Source of the DNA: a bacterium
GTDB lineage: Bacteria; Desulfobacterota; Deferrisomatia; Deferrisomatales; Deferrisomataceae
DNA length: 64,000 bases
Direction: 5' to 3'
Assembly: GCA_027021615.1 (NCBI GenBank)
Contig: JALUTY010000017.1
Coordinates: 62,001 to 126,000, forward strand
Part shown: positions 17,412 to 26,900 of the stretch, piece by piece
Position numbering within the stretch: position 1 is the stretch's first letter
Layout of the letters: each line of letters opens with the position of its first letter
Made by a program: the position numbers and the translations under genes
The notes under the pieces: generated by a model
The model's database searches: none
The model's input: the letters and a program-made list of their open reading frames with translations, nothing else
What the model was told of the DNA's origin: nothing

Positions 17412-18779
17412 CTACCCCGAGCGAAGCCCCAGGCTCTCCATGCGGTGGCGCAGGGTTCCCCGAGGCAGGCGCAAGAGCCGTGCGGCTTGGCTCACGTTGC
17501 CGCCGGTGCGCTCCAAGGCCTGGGTGATCAGGCAGCGGACCAGGTCCCGCTCCAGGGCTTCCAGGTCACACCCCTCGGCCGGCAGCACCCATCGGCCCAG
17601 CCCGGGCTCGCCGCCTCCCCGGATCTCGGGTGGCAGGTCGACGGCCCGCAGCTCCCGGCGCCGGCAGGTGATGGCCATGCGCTCCATGAGGTTTCGCACC
17701 TCGCGCACGTTGCCCGGCCAGGGGTAGCCCACGAGCCGCTCCTGGGCGTCGGGAGCGATGGCCGCAAGCGGCCGGTGATACTTACGGGCGAACCGCTCCA
17801 GGAAGTGCTGGGCCAGGGGCAGGATGTCCTCCGGGCGCTCCCGCAAAGGGGGCACGTGGATCGGAAACACGTTGAGCCGGTAGTACAGGTCCTCCCGGAA
17901 CCCGCCGGAGCGGATCGCCTCGCGCAGGTCCCGGTTGGTGGCTGCCACCACCCGCACGTTCACCGAGGTCTCCCGCACTCCCCCCACCCGGCGGAACCGA
18001 CGGGTCTCAAGGAATCGCAGCAGCTTGGCCTGGAGCCCCGGCTCCATGTCGCCCACCTCGTCCAAGAGCACCGTGCCCCCGTCGGCCGCCTCAAGCAAAC
18101 CCTCCTTGGCCTTACGGGCGTCCGTGAACGCGCCGGGCTCGTGGCCGAACAGCTCGCTTTCGAGGATCGAGCCGGGGATCGAGGCGCAGTTTACCTCGAG
18201 GAACGGCCCGGCCGCCCGCTCCGACAGATTGTGAATGAGCCGGGCCACCACCTCCTTGCCGGTGCCACTCTCTCCGGTGACCAGCACCGTGGTCTCGGGG
18301 TGGGCCGCCACGTCCCGCGCCTGATCCAGCACGGCCTGCATGGCCGGGCTCTCGGCGATCACCGGCTCGCCCGGCCCGATCTCGCGCTCCCGCAGCACCC
18401 GCACCCGCCGCCGGAGCCACTGGGTCTCCAGGGCCAGGCGCACGATCAGCTTGATGGCGTCGGCCTTGAACGGCTTCTTCACGTAGTCGTACGCGCCGAG
18501 CTTCAGGCTCTCGACCGCGCTCTCCACCGAGCCGTACCCGGTGATCACGATCACCAGGAGGTCGGGATCGCGCTCCTTGAGGGCCCGGAGCACCTCGATG
18601 CCGTGGCGATCGGGCAGGTTCAGATCGAGGAGTACCAGGTCCGGGGGCGCCCCCGCCACCGCGTCCAGGGCCTCGGCCCCGGTGCCCACGCCGTGGACCC
18701 GGTACCCCTCCTCGCCCAGGATGCGGCCCAGCTGGTCCCGGAGGAACACTTCGTCGTCCACGATGAGGATCGATGCCAT
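17412..18779 (-). CDS. NtrC-family sigma54-dependent response regulator
   Basis: 455 residues: receiver (1-120, Asp52 in L-L-D-L-N-L-P, K-K-P-F near 108), AAA+ domain with Walker A G-E-S-G-T-G-K-E and Walker B L-L-D-E-V-G-D, and a Fis-type helix-turn-helix at the C-terminus (N-V-S-Q-A-A-R-L-L). The sigma54-contact loop reads G-A-F-T-D-A rather than G-A-F-T-G-A, a natural variant that may change contact with sigma54. It lies downstream of livF and close to the hydrogenase operon. Its likely partner is the kinase at 23903-26980, and its likely target is the sigma54 promoter before livK. Confidence 0.92.
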   Translation of the reverse strand: MASILIVDDEVFLRDQLGRILGEEGYRVHGVGTGAEALDAVAGAPPDLVLLDLNLPDRHGIEVLRALKERDPDLLVIVITGYGSVESAVESLKLGAYDYVKKPFKADAIKLIVRLALETQWLRRRVRVLREREIGPGEPVIAESPAMQAVLDQARDVAAHPETTVLVTGESGTGKEVVARLIHNLSERAAGPFLEVNCASIPGSILESELFGHEPGAFTDARKAKEGLLEAADGGTVLLDEVGDMEPGLQAKLLRFLETRRFRRVGGVRETSVNVRVVAATNRDLREAIRSGGFREDLYYRLNVFPIHVPPLRERPEDILPLAQHFLERFARKYHRPLAAIAPDAQERLVGYPWPGNVREVRNLMERMAITCRRRELRAVDLPPEIRGGGEPGLGRWVLPAEGCDLEALERDLVRCLITQALERTGGNVSQAARLLRLPRGTLRHRMESLGLRSG

Positions 18780-19127
18780 GGCTCGTTTCGGCTGGAAGGC
18801 TGGAAAGCTGGAAGGCTGGGGAACTCCAGCCCTTCGGAAGCGATACGATAGCAGAAAAGTGGCCGAGCCGCCCCCTCAGGCCAGGTTTCCGTCAGATTGA
18901 TACCGAGTTGCGTTCAGACCGAGAGTTCTCGTGGGGCGGGGCAAGGGACCTGCGCTTCAGGAATCAGGGATCAGCGCACAGAAGCCAGGGTCAAACCGCA
19001 CACCCGGGCTTCCTGTCGGCTGAATTCTGAACTCTGAACTCTGTCCACCGAGACGGCCGCGCACGGCCAGAACCAGGCCCCTTGGCCCGCCGGTTCGAGG
19101 GTCGGTAGCTTTGAACGCAAGTTGGAA
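18780..19127. repeat. gap with 8-bp and 7-bp degenerate tandem arrays
   Basis: No gene. Positions 18789-18823 carry an 8-bp array (GGCTGGAA units, four copies). Positions 19018-19046 carry a 7-bp array (GAATTCT, GAACTCT, GAACTCT). Similar arrays recur in other gaps. The promoter of the regulator gene should also lie here but is not obvious. Confidence 0.6.
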
Positions 19128-19832
19128 TCACACCCCCAGGTAGGCCTTTCGCACCTCCTCGTCGTCGAGCAGCTCGCTTCCGGTGCCCTCGCGCACGATC
19201 CGGCCGGTCTCGAGCACATAGGCCCGGTCGGCCACGGCAAGGGTCTGGCGCACGTTCTGCTCCACGATCAGCACCGTGACCCCGTCGCGCCGGATGTCGT
19301 TGACCACGTTGAACACCTCCTCCACCAGGAGCGGGGCCAACCCCAGGCTGGGCTCGTCGAACAGGATCATCCGGGGCAGGCTCATCAGGCCCCGGCCGAT
19401 CGCGAGCATCTGCTGCTCGCCCCCCGACAGGGTGCCGGCCAGCTGCCGACGGCGCTCCTTGAGCCGGGGAAACCGGGAGTACACCCTCTCGAGGCTCTCG
19501 GCCCGGCGGGCCTTGGCCGCGGGCTTCAGGGCCCCCATCTCCAGGTTCTCCTCCACGGTCATCTCGGGGAACAGCCGCCGGGCCTCGGGAACGTGGGCCA
19601 GGCCCAGCTCGATGATGCGGTACGGAGGGATCTGGTCCAGGCGTTCGCCCAGGAACTCCACCGTGCCCTTGCGGGGTCGCAGTAGCCCCGAGATGGTCCG
19701 CAGGGTGGTGGACTTGCCGGCGCCGTTGGTCCCGATCAGGGCCACCACCTCGCCCTCGCCCACGTGGAACGAGACGTCCCACAGCACCTGCACGTCGCCG
19801 TAGAACACGTCGATGCCGTTCACCTTAAGCAT
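19128..19832 (-). CDS. livF: branched-chain amino-acid type ABC transporter ATP-binding protein LivF
   Basis: 234 residues with Walker A G-T-N-G-A-G-K-S-T, signature L-S-G-G-E-Q-Q-M, Walker B M-I-L-F-D-E-P-S-L-G-L and the H-loop region (here V-E-Q-N, as in LivF). It is the last gene of the transporter and overlaps livG by 8 bp. Confidence 0.95.
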   Translation of the reverse strand: MLKVNGIDVFYGDVQVLWDVSFHVGEGEVVALIGTNGAGKSTTLRTISGLLRPRKGTVEFLGERLDQIPPYRIIELGLAHVPEARRLFPEMTVEENLEMGALKPAAKARRAESLERVYSRFPRLKERRRQLAGTLSGGEQQMLAIGRGLMSLPRMILFDEPSLGLAPLLVEEVFNVVNDIRRDGVTVLIVEQNVRQTLAVADRAYVLETGRIVREGTGSELLDDEEVRKAYLGV

Positions 19833-20550
19833 GGGCGGCCTCTCCTCCCAGGTAGGCCTGGATCACCGCCGGGTTCCGGGCCACCTCCTCCGGGGAGCCC
19901 TCGGCGATCTTCTCGCCGTAGTTCAGCACCACGATGTGGTCGCTGATGGACATGATGACCTTCATGTGATGCTCGATGATCAACACCGTGGTGCCGGTCT
20001 CCCGGATCTTGCGGATGATCCGGATGCTCTCGTCGAGCTCCGTGGGGTTCAGGCCCGCGCACGCCTCGTCCAGCAGGATCAGGGCGGGCCGGGTGGCCAG
20101 GGCCCGGGCGATCTCCAGGCGTTTGCGAAGCCCCAGGGGCAGGCCCTTGCTCACCGTGTTGGCGACCGGGGTCAGCCCCGTGAACTCCAGCACCTCCCAG
20201 GCGTTGCGCTCGGCATCCGCGCGCGCTGGAAACCGAAGGAACGAGGACGCGAGCACGTTGTCCAGCACCGTCATGCGCTGGAGGGGCTTCACCACCTGGA
20301 AGGTCCGGGCCAGCCCCATGCGGCACACCTTGTGGGGCTTGAGCCCGTCGATCCGCTCCCCCCGAAACCGGATCTGCCCAGCGGTGGGCTTGAGAAACCC
20401 GTTGATCATGTTGAACAGGGTGGTCTTGCCGGCGCCGTTGGGCCCGATCAGCCCCACGATCTGCCCCTCGGCCACGGCGAAGCTCACGTTGCTCACCGCC
20501 GTGAGCCCGCCGAACTGCTTTGTCACCCCTTCGAGTTCGAGAAGCGCCAT
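19825..20550 (-). CDS. livG: branched-chain amino-acid type ABC transporter ATP-binding protein LivG
   Basis: 241 residues with Walker A G-P-N-G-A-G-K-T-T, signature L-P-L-G-L-R-K-R-L-E-I-A and Walker B L-I-L-L-D-E-A-C-A-G-L, followed by I-I-E-H-H-M-K. The L-P-L-G-L form of the signature is usual for LivG. One base separates it from the livM stop. Confidence 0.95.
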   Translation of the reverse strand: MALLELEGVTKQFGGLTAVSNVSFAVAEGQIVGLIGPNGAGKTTLFNMINGFLKPTAGQIRFRGERIDGLKPHKVCRMGLARTFQVVKPLQRMTVLDNVLASSFLRFPARADAERNAWEVLEFTGLTPVANTVSKGLPLGLRKRLEIARALATRPALILLDEACAGLNPTELDESIRIIRKIRETGTTVLIIEHHMKVIMSISDHIVVLNYGEKIAEGSPEEVARNPAVIQAYLGGEAAHA

Positions 20551-20551
20551 G

Positions 20552-21538
20552 TCACACGCCTCCGGCCCCGGCCGGCTTCGACCGGCCCAGAAAGAATCGC
20601 ATCATCTTGCGGAAGTCGCCCACCACCCCGTTGGGCAGGAAGATGATGATCACGATCAGCAGGATGCCGAACAGGGTCTGGTGGGCTCGGCCGATGTAGG
20701 GCAGGGTCCGGACCACCTCGCTCAACAAGATCATGATCACCGCGCCCACCAAGGGGCCCCACCGGGTGGCCACCCCGCCCACCATCACCACCATGATGGC
20801 CACGATGGACACATCGTGCAGGGCGAACACGATCTCCGGGTCGATGTAGCCCATGTAGCAGGTGTAGAACGCGCCGGCCACGCCGGTCAGCACGGCGCTC
20901 ACCACCAGGGCGATGTTCTTGTACAGGGTGGTGTCGATGCCCAGGGACTCGGCCGCGTCCTGGTCCTCGCGGATCGCCACGAAGTAGTACCCCCATTTCG
21001 ACCGCACCATGACCTCGAGCACGACAAACGAGGCCACGGCAATGGCCAGGATCACGTAGTAGAACGGCTCCTTGGCCACCCAGGTTCGAGTCTCGAGCAT
21101 GATGCCCCGGGTGCCTTCGGTGAGCCACTCCAGGTTCTCGGCCGTCACCCGCAGCACCTCACCCATGGCCAGGGTGCCCAGGGCAAAGTACGGCCCCCGG
21201 AGCCGCAGACAGATGTACCCCACGCCCAGGGCGCCCAGGGCCACCACCACCATGCCCACGGGCAGCCCCCACCAGGCCGACCAGCCCAGGTGGTAGTACA
21301 GGATGCCCCCGGTGTACGCCCCCAGACCGAAGAATGCGGCGTGGCCGAAGGACACCTGGCCGCAGTAGCCGCCGAGCAGGTTCCACGCCATGCCGATCAC
21401 GCTCCACATGAGCATCAAGATCAACATGTGGAGCACGTAGCTCGAGTTCAGGCCGGGCACCAGCGGGATCACCGCCAGCCCCACCACCACCGCGGCGGCG
21501 GTGCGGTACCGGCCCAGGGTCTGTGCTGCGCTCGCCAT
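20552..21538 (-). CDS. livM: branched-chain amino-acid type ABC transporter permease LivM
   Basis: 328 residues with about nine hydrophobic helices and the permease segment G-Y-C-G-Q-V-S-F-G-H-A-A-F-F-G-L-G-A-Y near residue 55 and L-T-G-V-A-G-A-F near 200. The start has GGGAGGAG 8 bases upstream. It forms the membrane channel with LivH. Confidence 0.94.
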   Translation of the reverse strand: MASAAQTLGRYRTAAAVVVGLAVIPLVPGLNSSYVLHMLILMLMWSVIGMAWNLLGGYCGQVSFGHAAFFGLGAYTGGILYYHLGWSAWWGLPVGMVVVALGALGVGYICLRLRGPYFALGTLAMGEVLRVTAENLEWLTEGTRGIMLETRTWVAKEPFYYVILAIAVASFVVLEVMVRSKWGYYFVAIREDQDAAESLGIDTTLYKNIALVVSAVLTGVAGAFYTCYMGYIDPEIVFALHDVSIVAIMVVMVGGVATRWGPLVGAVIMILLSEVVRTLPYIGRAHQTLFGILLIVIIIFLPNGVVGDFRKMMRFFLGRSKPAGAGGV

Positions 21539-21551
21539 GGTCGTCTCCTCC

Positions 21552-22463
21552 CTACCGGCGCCGCATCAGCCCGGCCACGCCCCCGGGCAGGAAGATCAGG
21601 CACGCCACGAACACCAGGAACCGGCCCACTGGGGCCCACCCCATGCCCACGTAGGTGGCGGTCATCGACTCGAACACCCCGAGGATCAGCCCCCCGATGA
21701 TCGCCCCCTGGGTCGAGCCCAAGCCGCCCAGGATCGTGATCACGAACGCGATCAGGGTGAACCGCCCGCCCAGGGCGGGGTAGAGGTAGTACATGGGAAT
21801 GAACAGGCTGCCGGCCGCGCCCACCAGGGCGGCGCCCAGGCCAAACGTGACCACGGTCATGCGCTCCACGTTCACGCCCATCAGGATCGCAGCGTCCTTG
21901 TCCTGGGCCGTGGCCCGGATGGCCTTGCCCGCGTCGGTCCTCTGCAGGAACCACCACAGCGCCGCCGTGATGGCGACCGCGAACCCGAACGACACCACCC
22001 ACGGCACCGAGAACGACAGCTCGATCGGCGACGATCGCCACCAGTCGCTCAGGTACCAGGCGTCCGACGCGTAGTCCACGGGGGTGGACCGGTAGTCCGA
22101 GGTGAAGAACAGGGTGGCCAGGTTCTGGAGCACCATGCCGATGCCCACGGTCAGGATCACCTGGTTCTCCGGCAGGATCGAGTCCACCTTGAGCACCGGC
22201 GAGATCAGGGTCTTCTGGATGAACACCCCGAGCACGAACAGCGCCGGCACCGTGACCAGCAGGGTCACGTAGGGATCCATGCCCAGCAGGTGGAACAGCC
22301 AGAAGGCGATGTACATCGCCACCATCATCAGTTCCCCATGGGCCAGGTTGATGATCTTCATCACCCCCATGATCAGGGTCATGCCGAGCCCGATCAGGGC
22401 GTAGAGCCCCCCGAGCAGCAGCCCCGACACCAGGGTCTGGAGGAACACCTCGAGCTGTACCAT
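21552..22463 (-). CDS. livH: branched-chain amino-acid type ABC transporter permease LivH
   Basis: 303 residues, about eight hydrophobic helices, with the N-terminal G-L-L-L-G-G-L-Y-A-L-I-G-L-G-M and N-L-A-H-G-E-L-M-M signatures of the family. AAAGAGG precedes the ATG. It is separated from livK by an 83-bp gap holding a stable hairpin. Confidence 0.94.
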   Translation of the reverse strand: MVQLEVFLQTLVSGLLLGGLYALIGLGMTLIMGVMKIINLAHGELMMVAMYIAFWLFHLLGMDPYVTLLVTVPALFVLGVFIQKTLISPVLKVDSILPENQVILTVGIGMVLQNLATLFFTSDYRSTPVDYASDAWYLSDWWRSSPIELSFSVPWVVSFGFAVAITAALWWFLQRTDAGKAIRATAQDKDAAILMGVNVERMTVVTFGLGAALVGAAGSLFIPMYYLYPALGGRFTLIAFVITILGGLGSTQGAIIGGLILGVFESMTATYVGMGWAPVGRFLVFVACLIFLPGGVAGLMRRR

Positions 22464-22490
22464 GGCAGCCGCCTCTTTGCGTGGTCACAG

Positions 22491-22527
22491 GAACGGGGCC
22501 CCCGGGCCCGGCCCAGGGGCCCCGTTC
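22491..22527 (-). promoter_or_regulatory. intercistronic hairpin between livK and livH
   Basis: A 12-bp perfect stem (GAACGGGGCCCC and complement) with a 13-base GC-rich loop lies 20 bases after the livK stop. It lacks a T-run, so it is more likely a 3'-end stabiliser or attenuator that lets the binding protein be made in excess over the membrane parts. Confidence 0.6.
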
Positions 22528-22546
22528 CAGCCGGGATCCCCTCGGC

Positions 22547-23740
22547 TCACCGCCGCCGATCGCGCCACCGGGGGATGGGGAACACGTATTTGGCCGTGGC
22601 GAACTTCTTGGGCCAGATCACCTCGTGCTTGCCGTTGATCACCTGGAGCACGAGGGTGTCCATGAAGTTCTGGTTCTTGTACTTGCCCTTGGCCTCGAAC
22701 TTCACCGGGCCGAACGCGGTCACCAGGTCGGTGGCGGCCAGGGCCTTCTTGATCGCCTCCGAGTCCATGCTGCCCGCTCGCTCCAGGGCGTCCTTGAGCA
22801 CATACAGCGCAGAGTAGGCCTCGGCCCCGTGGTACGAGGGGTACTTGCCGGCGCGCTTCTTGTACTTCTCGGCGAACTCCCGGGCCCCCCTGTACGGCGC
22901 AAACGGGCTCCAAAGGGTGGCCGTTACCACGTACTCGGCCGCGTCCTTGGCGTTCTCCACGAACTCGGGGATGGCGAACCCGGCCGCGCCGCCCGCGAAC
23001 AGCTTGGCGTCGATGCGCAGCTCCTTGATCTGGCGCATCAGGAGCGCCGCGTCCATCACGTACGACACCATGTAGATCACGTCGGGCCGCTTGGCCTTCA
23101 CCTGCGAGAGAATGGGCTTGAAGTCCACCGCCCCGGACTCGTACTTCTCGTTGAGCACCACCTTGATGCCGAGCCTCTTGGCCTCCTTCACCATGGACTT
23201 GGAGCCGCTGGTGCCGAAGTCGGTGGCCTCGTACAGGATGGCGATGGTCTTGGGCTTGACCACCTCCCGCAGGAAGCCCCGGAACCCGCTGGTGTAGTAC
23301 TCCACCGAGGGGTTCATCCGGAACACGTACTCGTACCCCTTCTGGGTGATGTCGTTGGCCGCGCCGGTGACCACCAGGTAGGGGACCTTGCGCTCCTCGG
23401 CCAGGGCCGCGATCGCCTTGGAGCAGGACGAGGAGTACGCGCCGATCAAGAACGGCTGCTTGGCCACGTCCACCAGCTTCTCTGCGATGGCCCGCGCGAT
23501 CTCGGGCTTGCCCTGGCTGTCCTGGATGTCCAGCTCGATCTGCATGCCGTTGATGCCGCCGGCCGCGTTGATCTCCTCGGCCGCGATCTCGTAGGACCGC
23601 CTCTCGATCTCGCCGAACTTGGCCTTGGACCCGGTGAGCGGCAGGGGGATGCCGATCTTCAGGGTCTTCGCCAGCGCCGGCGACGCGACCAGCGCCGTTC
23701 CGACCACCGCCACGCCCAACACTTTGACGAGCTTGCCCAT
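22547..23740 (-). CDS. livK: periplasmic substrate-binding protein, LivK/LivJ type
   Basis: 397 residues with a Sec signal peptide (basic M-G-K-L-V-K, hydrophobic core, cleavage near A-L-A-K). The type I periplasmic fold begins L-K-I-G-I-P-L-P-L-T-G and includes I-N-A-A-G-G-I-N-G and G-A-Y-S-S-S-C-S. The ligand is not certain; many homologues bind aromatic acids, amides or other organic acids rather than leucine. AAAAGGAGG precedes the start. It is the first gene of the transporter operon, behind a sigma54-type promoter. Confidence 0.92.
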   Translation of the reverse strand: MGKLVKVLGVAVVGTALVASPALAKTLKIGIPLPLTGSKAKFGEIERRSYEIAAEEINAAGGINGMQIELDIQDSQGKPEIARAIAEKLVDVAKQPFLIGAYSSSCSKAIAALAEERKVPYLVVTGAANDITQKGYEYVFRMNPSVEYYTSGFRGFLREVVKPKTIAILYEATDFGTSGSKSMVKEAKRLGIKVVLNEKYESGAVDFKPILSQVKAKRPDVIYMVSYVMDAALLMRQIKELRIDAKLFAGGAAGFAIPEFVENAKDAAEYVVTATLWSPFAPYRGAREFAEKYKKRAGKYPSYHGAEAYSALYVLKDALERAGSMDSEAIKKALAATDLVTAFGPVKFEAKGKYKNQNFMDTLVLQVINGKHEVIWPKKFATAKYVFPIPRWRDRRR

Positions 23741-23798
23741 CTCCAACCTCCTTTTCGCGAGAAAGAGACCCAACCCGCACGGGGCGTCCCGGCACCAT

Positions 23799-23814
23799 TG
23801 CACGCACCGTGCCA
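23799..23814 (-). promoter_or_regulatory. sigma54 (-24/-12) promoter of the liv operon
   Basis: The minus strand reads TGGCACGGTGCGTGCA: TGGCAC, five bases, GTGCA, with exactly ten bases between the invariant GG and GC. This differs from the consensus at one position. The start of livK is about 60 bases downstream. A sigma54-dependent regulator gene is encoded just past the operon. Confidence 0.72.
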
Positions 23815-23902
23815 CACCCCTCCTCGGTCAGGAGCCCCGGAAAACCAACGAGGTTTGGAGAAGAGGAGGGAAGGAACCGGCCGGATTCGGCCACCCGTCC
23901 GG

Positions 23903-26900
23903 TCAGATCCCGACAACGCGGGGTTGAGAGCCGGCCCGGGGCAGCACCAGCCGGAACACGCTGCCCTCGCCCGGAGCGGAGCTCACCTCCACGGTGCCGC
24001 CGTGGTCCTCGACGATGGTGTGGGTGATGGACAGCCCCAGGCCGGACCCACCCGGCCGCAGGCTGAAGAACGGCTCGAAGATCCGCTCCTGGTCGCCCGG
24101 CGGAATCCCGACGCCGGTGTCGGCCACCTCGACCGCCACCCGGTCCCCCTCTGCATCCACCGTGACCCGCAGCTCGCCACCGTCGGGCATGGACTGCACC
24201 GCGTTGAGTAGGAGGTTCAGCACGGCCTGCTTGAGCTTCTCGGGGGCGGCGATCACCCGGGCGTCGCCCGCCGCCCCCCCCCGGAGCACTCGGATTCCCT
24301 GGCGGCGGGCGGTCTTCTCCACCAGGAACAGGCTCCCCTCCACGATCTCCCCGATCCGGCACTCCCGCTTGGGGGCCGTGTCCACCCGGGCGTACTCCAG
24401 CAGCTCCTGCACGATCCCCTCGAGCCGCTCGATCTCGCCCAGGGCCTGGCGCAGGGCCTGGCGGTCGGCCGGGTCCGGGAGCCGGTCGTGCAGGTCGTCG
24501 AGCAGCAGCGCCACCCCGGTCAGGGGGTTTCGAACCTCGTGGGCCACCCCGGCGGCAAGCCGGCCCAACGAGGCCAGCCGGTCCATCCGCTCCAGGGTCC
24601 GGCGCACCATGCGCTCCTCGGTCACGTCCCGGAACTGGAGGATCAGGCCCCGCTGCCCTCCCTCCTGCCCGAACCGGCTCGGCACCCACACGAACTCCCG
24701 GCGGGCCTCCTCCCGACCCAGGGTGAACTCCCGGGGCTCGAGGGCGGCCCCATGGGCCAGCGCCCGGGCCCAGGTCTCCACCTCGGGGCCGGCGCCCAGC
24801 GTCTCGAACGGGCGCCCCCGCACGGCCTCCGGGTCGCACCCGAAGGCCTGGGCCGCGTAGGTGTTCACCGACAGCACCCGTCCCTCTCCGTCCAGGGTCA
24901 CCACTCCGCTGGCCAGGCTGTCGAGCACCCGCTCCACGAACCGCCGGGCCTGCTCGGCCTCCTCGAACAGACGGGCCCGCTCCACCGCCCGGGCCGCCTG
25001 GCCGGCCACGATCTGAAGGGGCCCCAGGAGGTGTTCGGGGATCGCCCGGCCCGACCGGGCGTTGTCGGCGGCCAGCACCCCCACCACCCGGTCGCGGATC
25101 TTCATGGGCACGTACACGAACGAGGTGGTGCCGGCCCCCTGGGCGATCCGACGGTCCAGCGCCGTCAGCTCGGGGTCGTCCAGGTCCCGCACGAACCGGG
25201 CCCGGCCCGTGCGCACCACGCGGGTGGCCACGCAGTCGTGCACGCCGATCACGAGCGGCCGCTGCCGGATGCGCAGCTCCTCCGTGGGATCGAAGCCGGC
25301 CAGGGCCACCGCTTGCAAGGTGTCCTTCCGCGGGCCGTGGACCAGATGGAGCACGGCACGGTCGAACCCCAGCCCTTGCACGCAGGTGTCGAGGATGACC
25401 TTGAGGGCCGCCTCCCGATCGAAGGTGGTGCCCAGGAACTCGCTGATGGACTGGATGTGGTTCAGGATGCGCAGCTGCTCGGCCAGCCGGTCCGCGCTGG
25501 TGCGGGCCTCGTCGCGGGAGCGGCGCAGGTCCTCGAGGCTCCGGCGCAGGGTCTGGTCCTTCTCGCCCAGCAGCCGGGCCATGCGGTTCAGGTCGTCGGC
25601 CAGGTCGGCCAACTCGTCATGGGTGGTCACCCGAACCCGGGCCGTCAGGTCGCCTCCCGCGATCCGACGAGCCATGTGGGCCATGATGCGCACGGGGTGG
25701 GAGATGGCCCGGGAGAGCACGGCCGATGCCGCCACCACCAGGATGCCCAGGCACCAGGCCAGCACAAACCCCGTGCGCAGGGTGTGGCGCGAGGCCGATG
25801 CGATGGCAGTGGCGGTCTCGGCGGCTGCCCGATGGAACGCCTCGGTGCGCGCGCCGATCGTCACCCCCCCGAACACGCCGTACCGCCGGTAAGGCCCGTA
25901 GGCGAACCGCACCGGCGCGTAGGCCATGACCTTGTCCACACCGGCCACATTGTAAGTGCGGGTGACCCCGGCACGCCCCGCGCGCACCTCCCGTGCCACC
26001 AGGGGGTAGTTGGGGTGGACGAACCCGGCGAAGTCCAGGTTGAAGGGGATCCGACCCGCCTTGATCTCGTCCGGCGTGGACTCCTCGGTGTACGGCGGCA
26101 CCCACCGTCCGTCCGGGCCCAGGCCACGGATGTCCCAGAACTTGGGATGGGCGATGATCCAGCCCTCGTCGTCGAACAGGAAGGCATAGTTACCGGACAG
26201 GTACGAGGGAAACACCACCTCAGCCCGGCTCAGGGGGAGCACGTGCTGGGTGAACTCCATGAGGTGACGGTGGTCCAGGGCCAGGGCCACAACCCCCTCC
26301 AGGGTGCCGTCGGGCCGCCACACGGCCAGGGCGAACCGGAGGACTCCCCGGTACTCGGCACCGTCCACCGCCTCCTCCACGGTTCGGGCTCCCGCGAGCT
26401 GCTCGGCCCGGCCCACGTGCCGGCCCACCACGTGTCCCACCCAGGGCTCGCCGGGCGCGAGCTCCTGGCACGCGGTGAAGTAGGACTCGACCCCGAAGGT
26501 CGTGCCCTCGGGCCGGGACACGTCCCGGAGCCCGTCGGTGGGCACGGGCCGACCGTGGTCCCAACGGAACCGTTCCCGGCCGTCCGGCCCCACCCAGGCC
26601 ACCTCGGCGTACAGGGGAACCCGATCGCGCACCTCCTTCACCCGGCCGTCCGGCCCCCGGCGGCGACGCCACAAGATCCCCGTGCGGCCCCGCGCCAGCG
26701 CCCCGAACGTTCGCGGATCCTTCGGGGCTGTGGCGAGCATGCGGGCGTCCTGGATCCGCTCCTCCAGGAACGCCGCGATCCGGTCGGCCAGGGCCTTGGC
26801 CTGGAGCTCCAGGGTCTGGCGGGACCGCTCATCCAAGGCCTCGGTGGAGCGCTCCACGGCCTGGCGACCCACCTGGGCCACCCGGCGCGATGCATCCAGG

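Noticed and set aside
18789-18823. CRISPR array
   Set aside because: The repeats here and at similar loci are contiguous 7-8-base units without spacers, and no cas gene is in the window.
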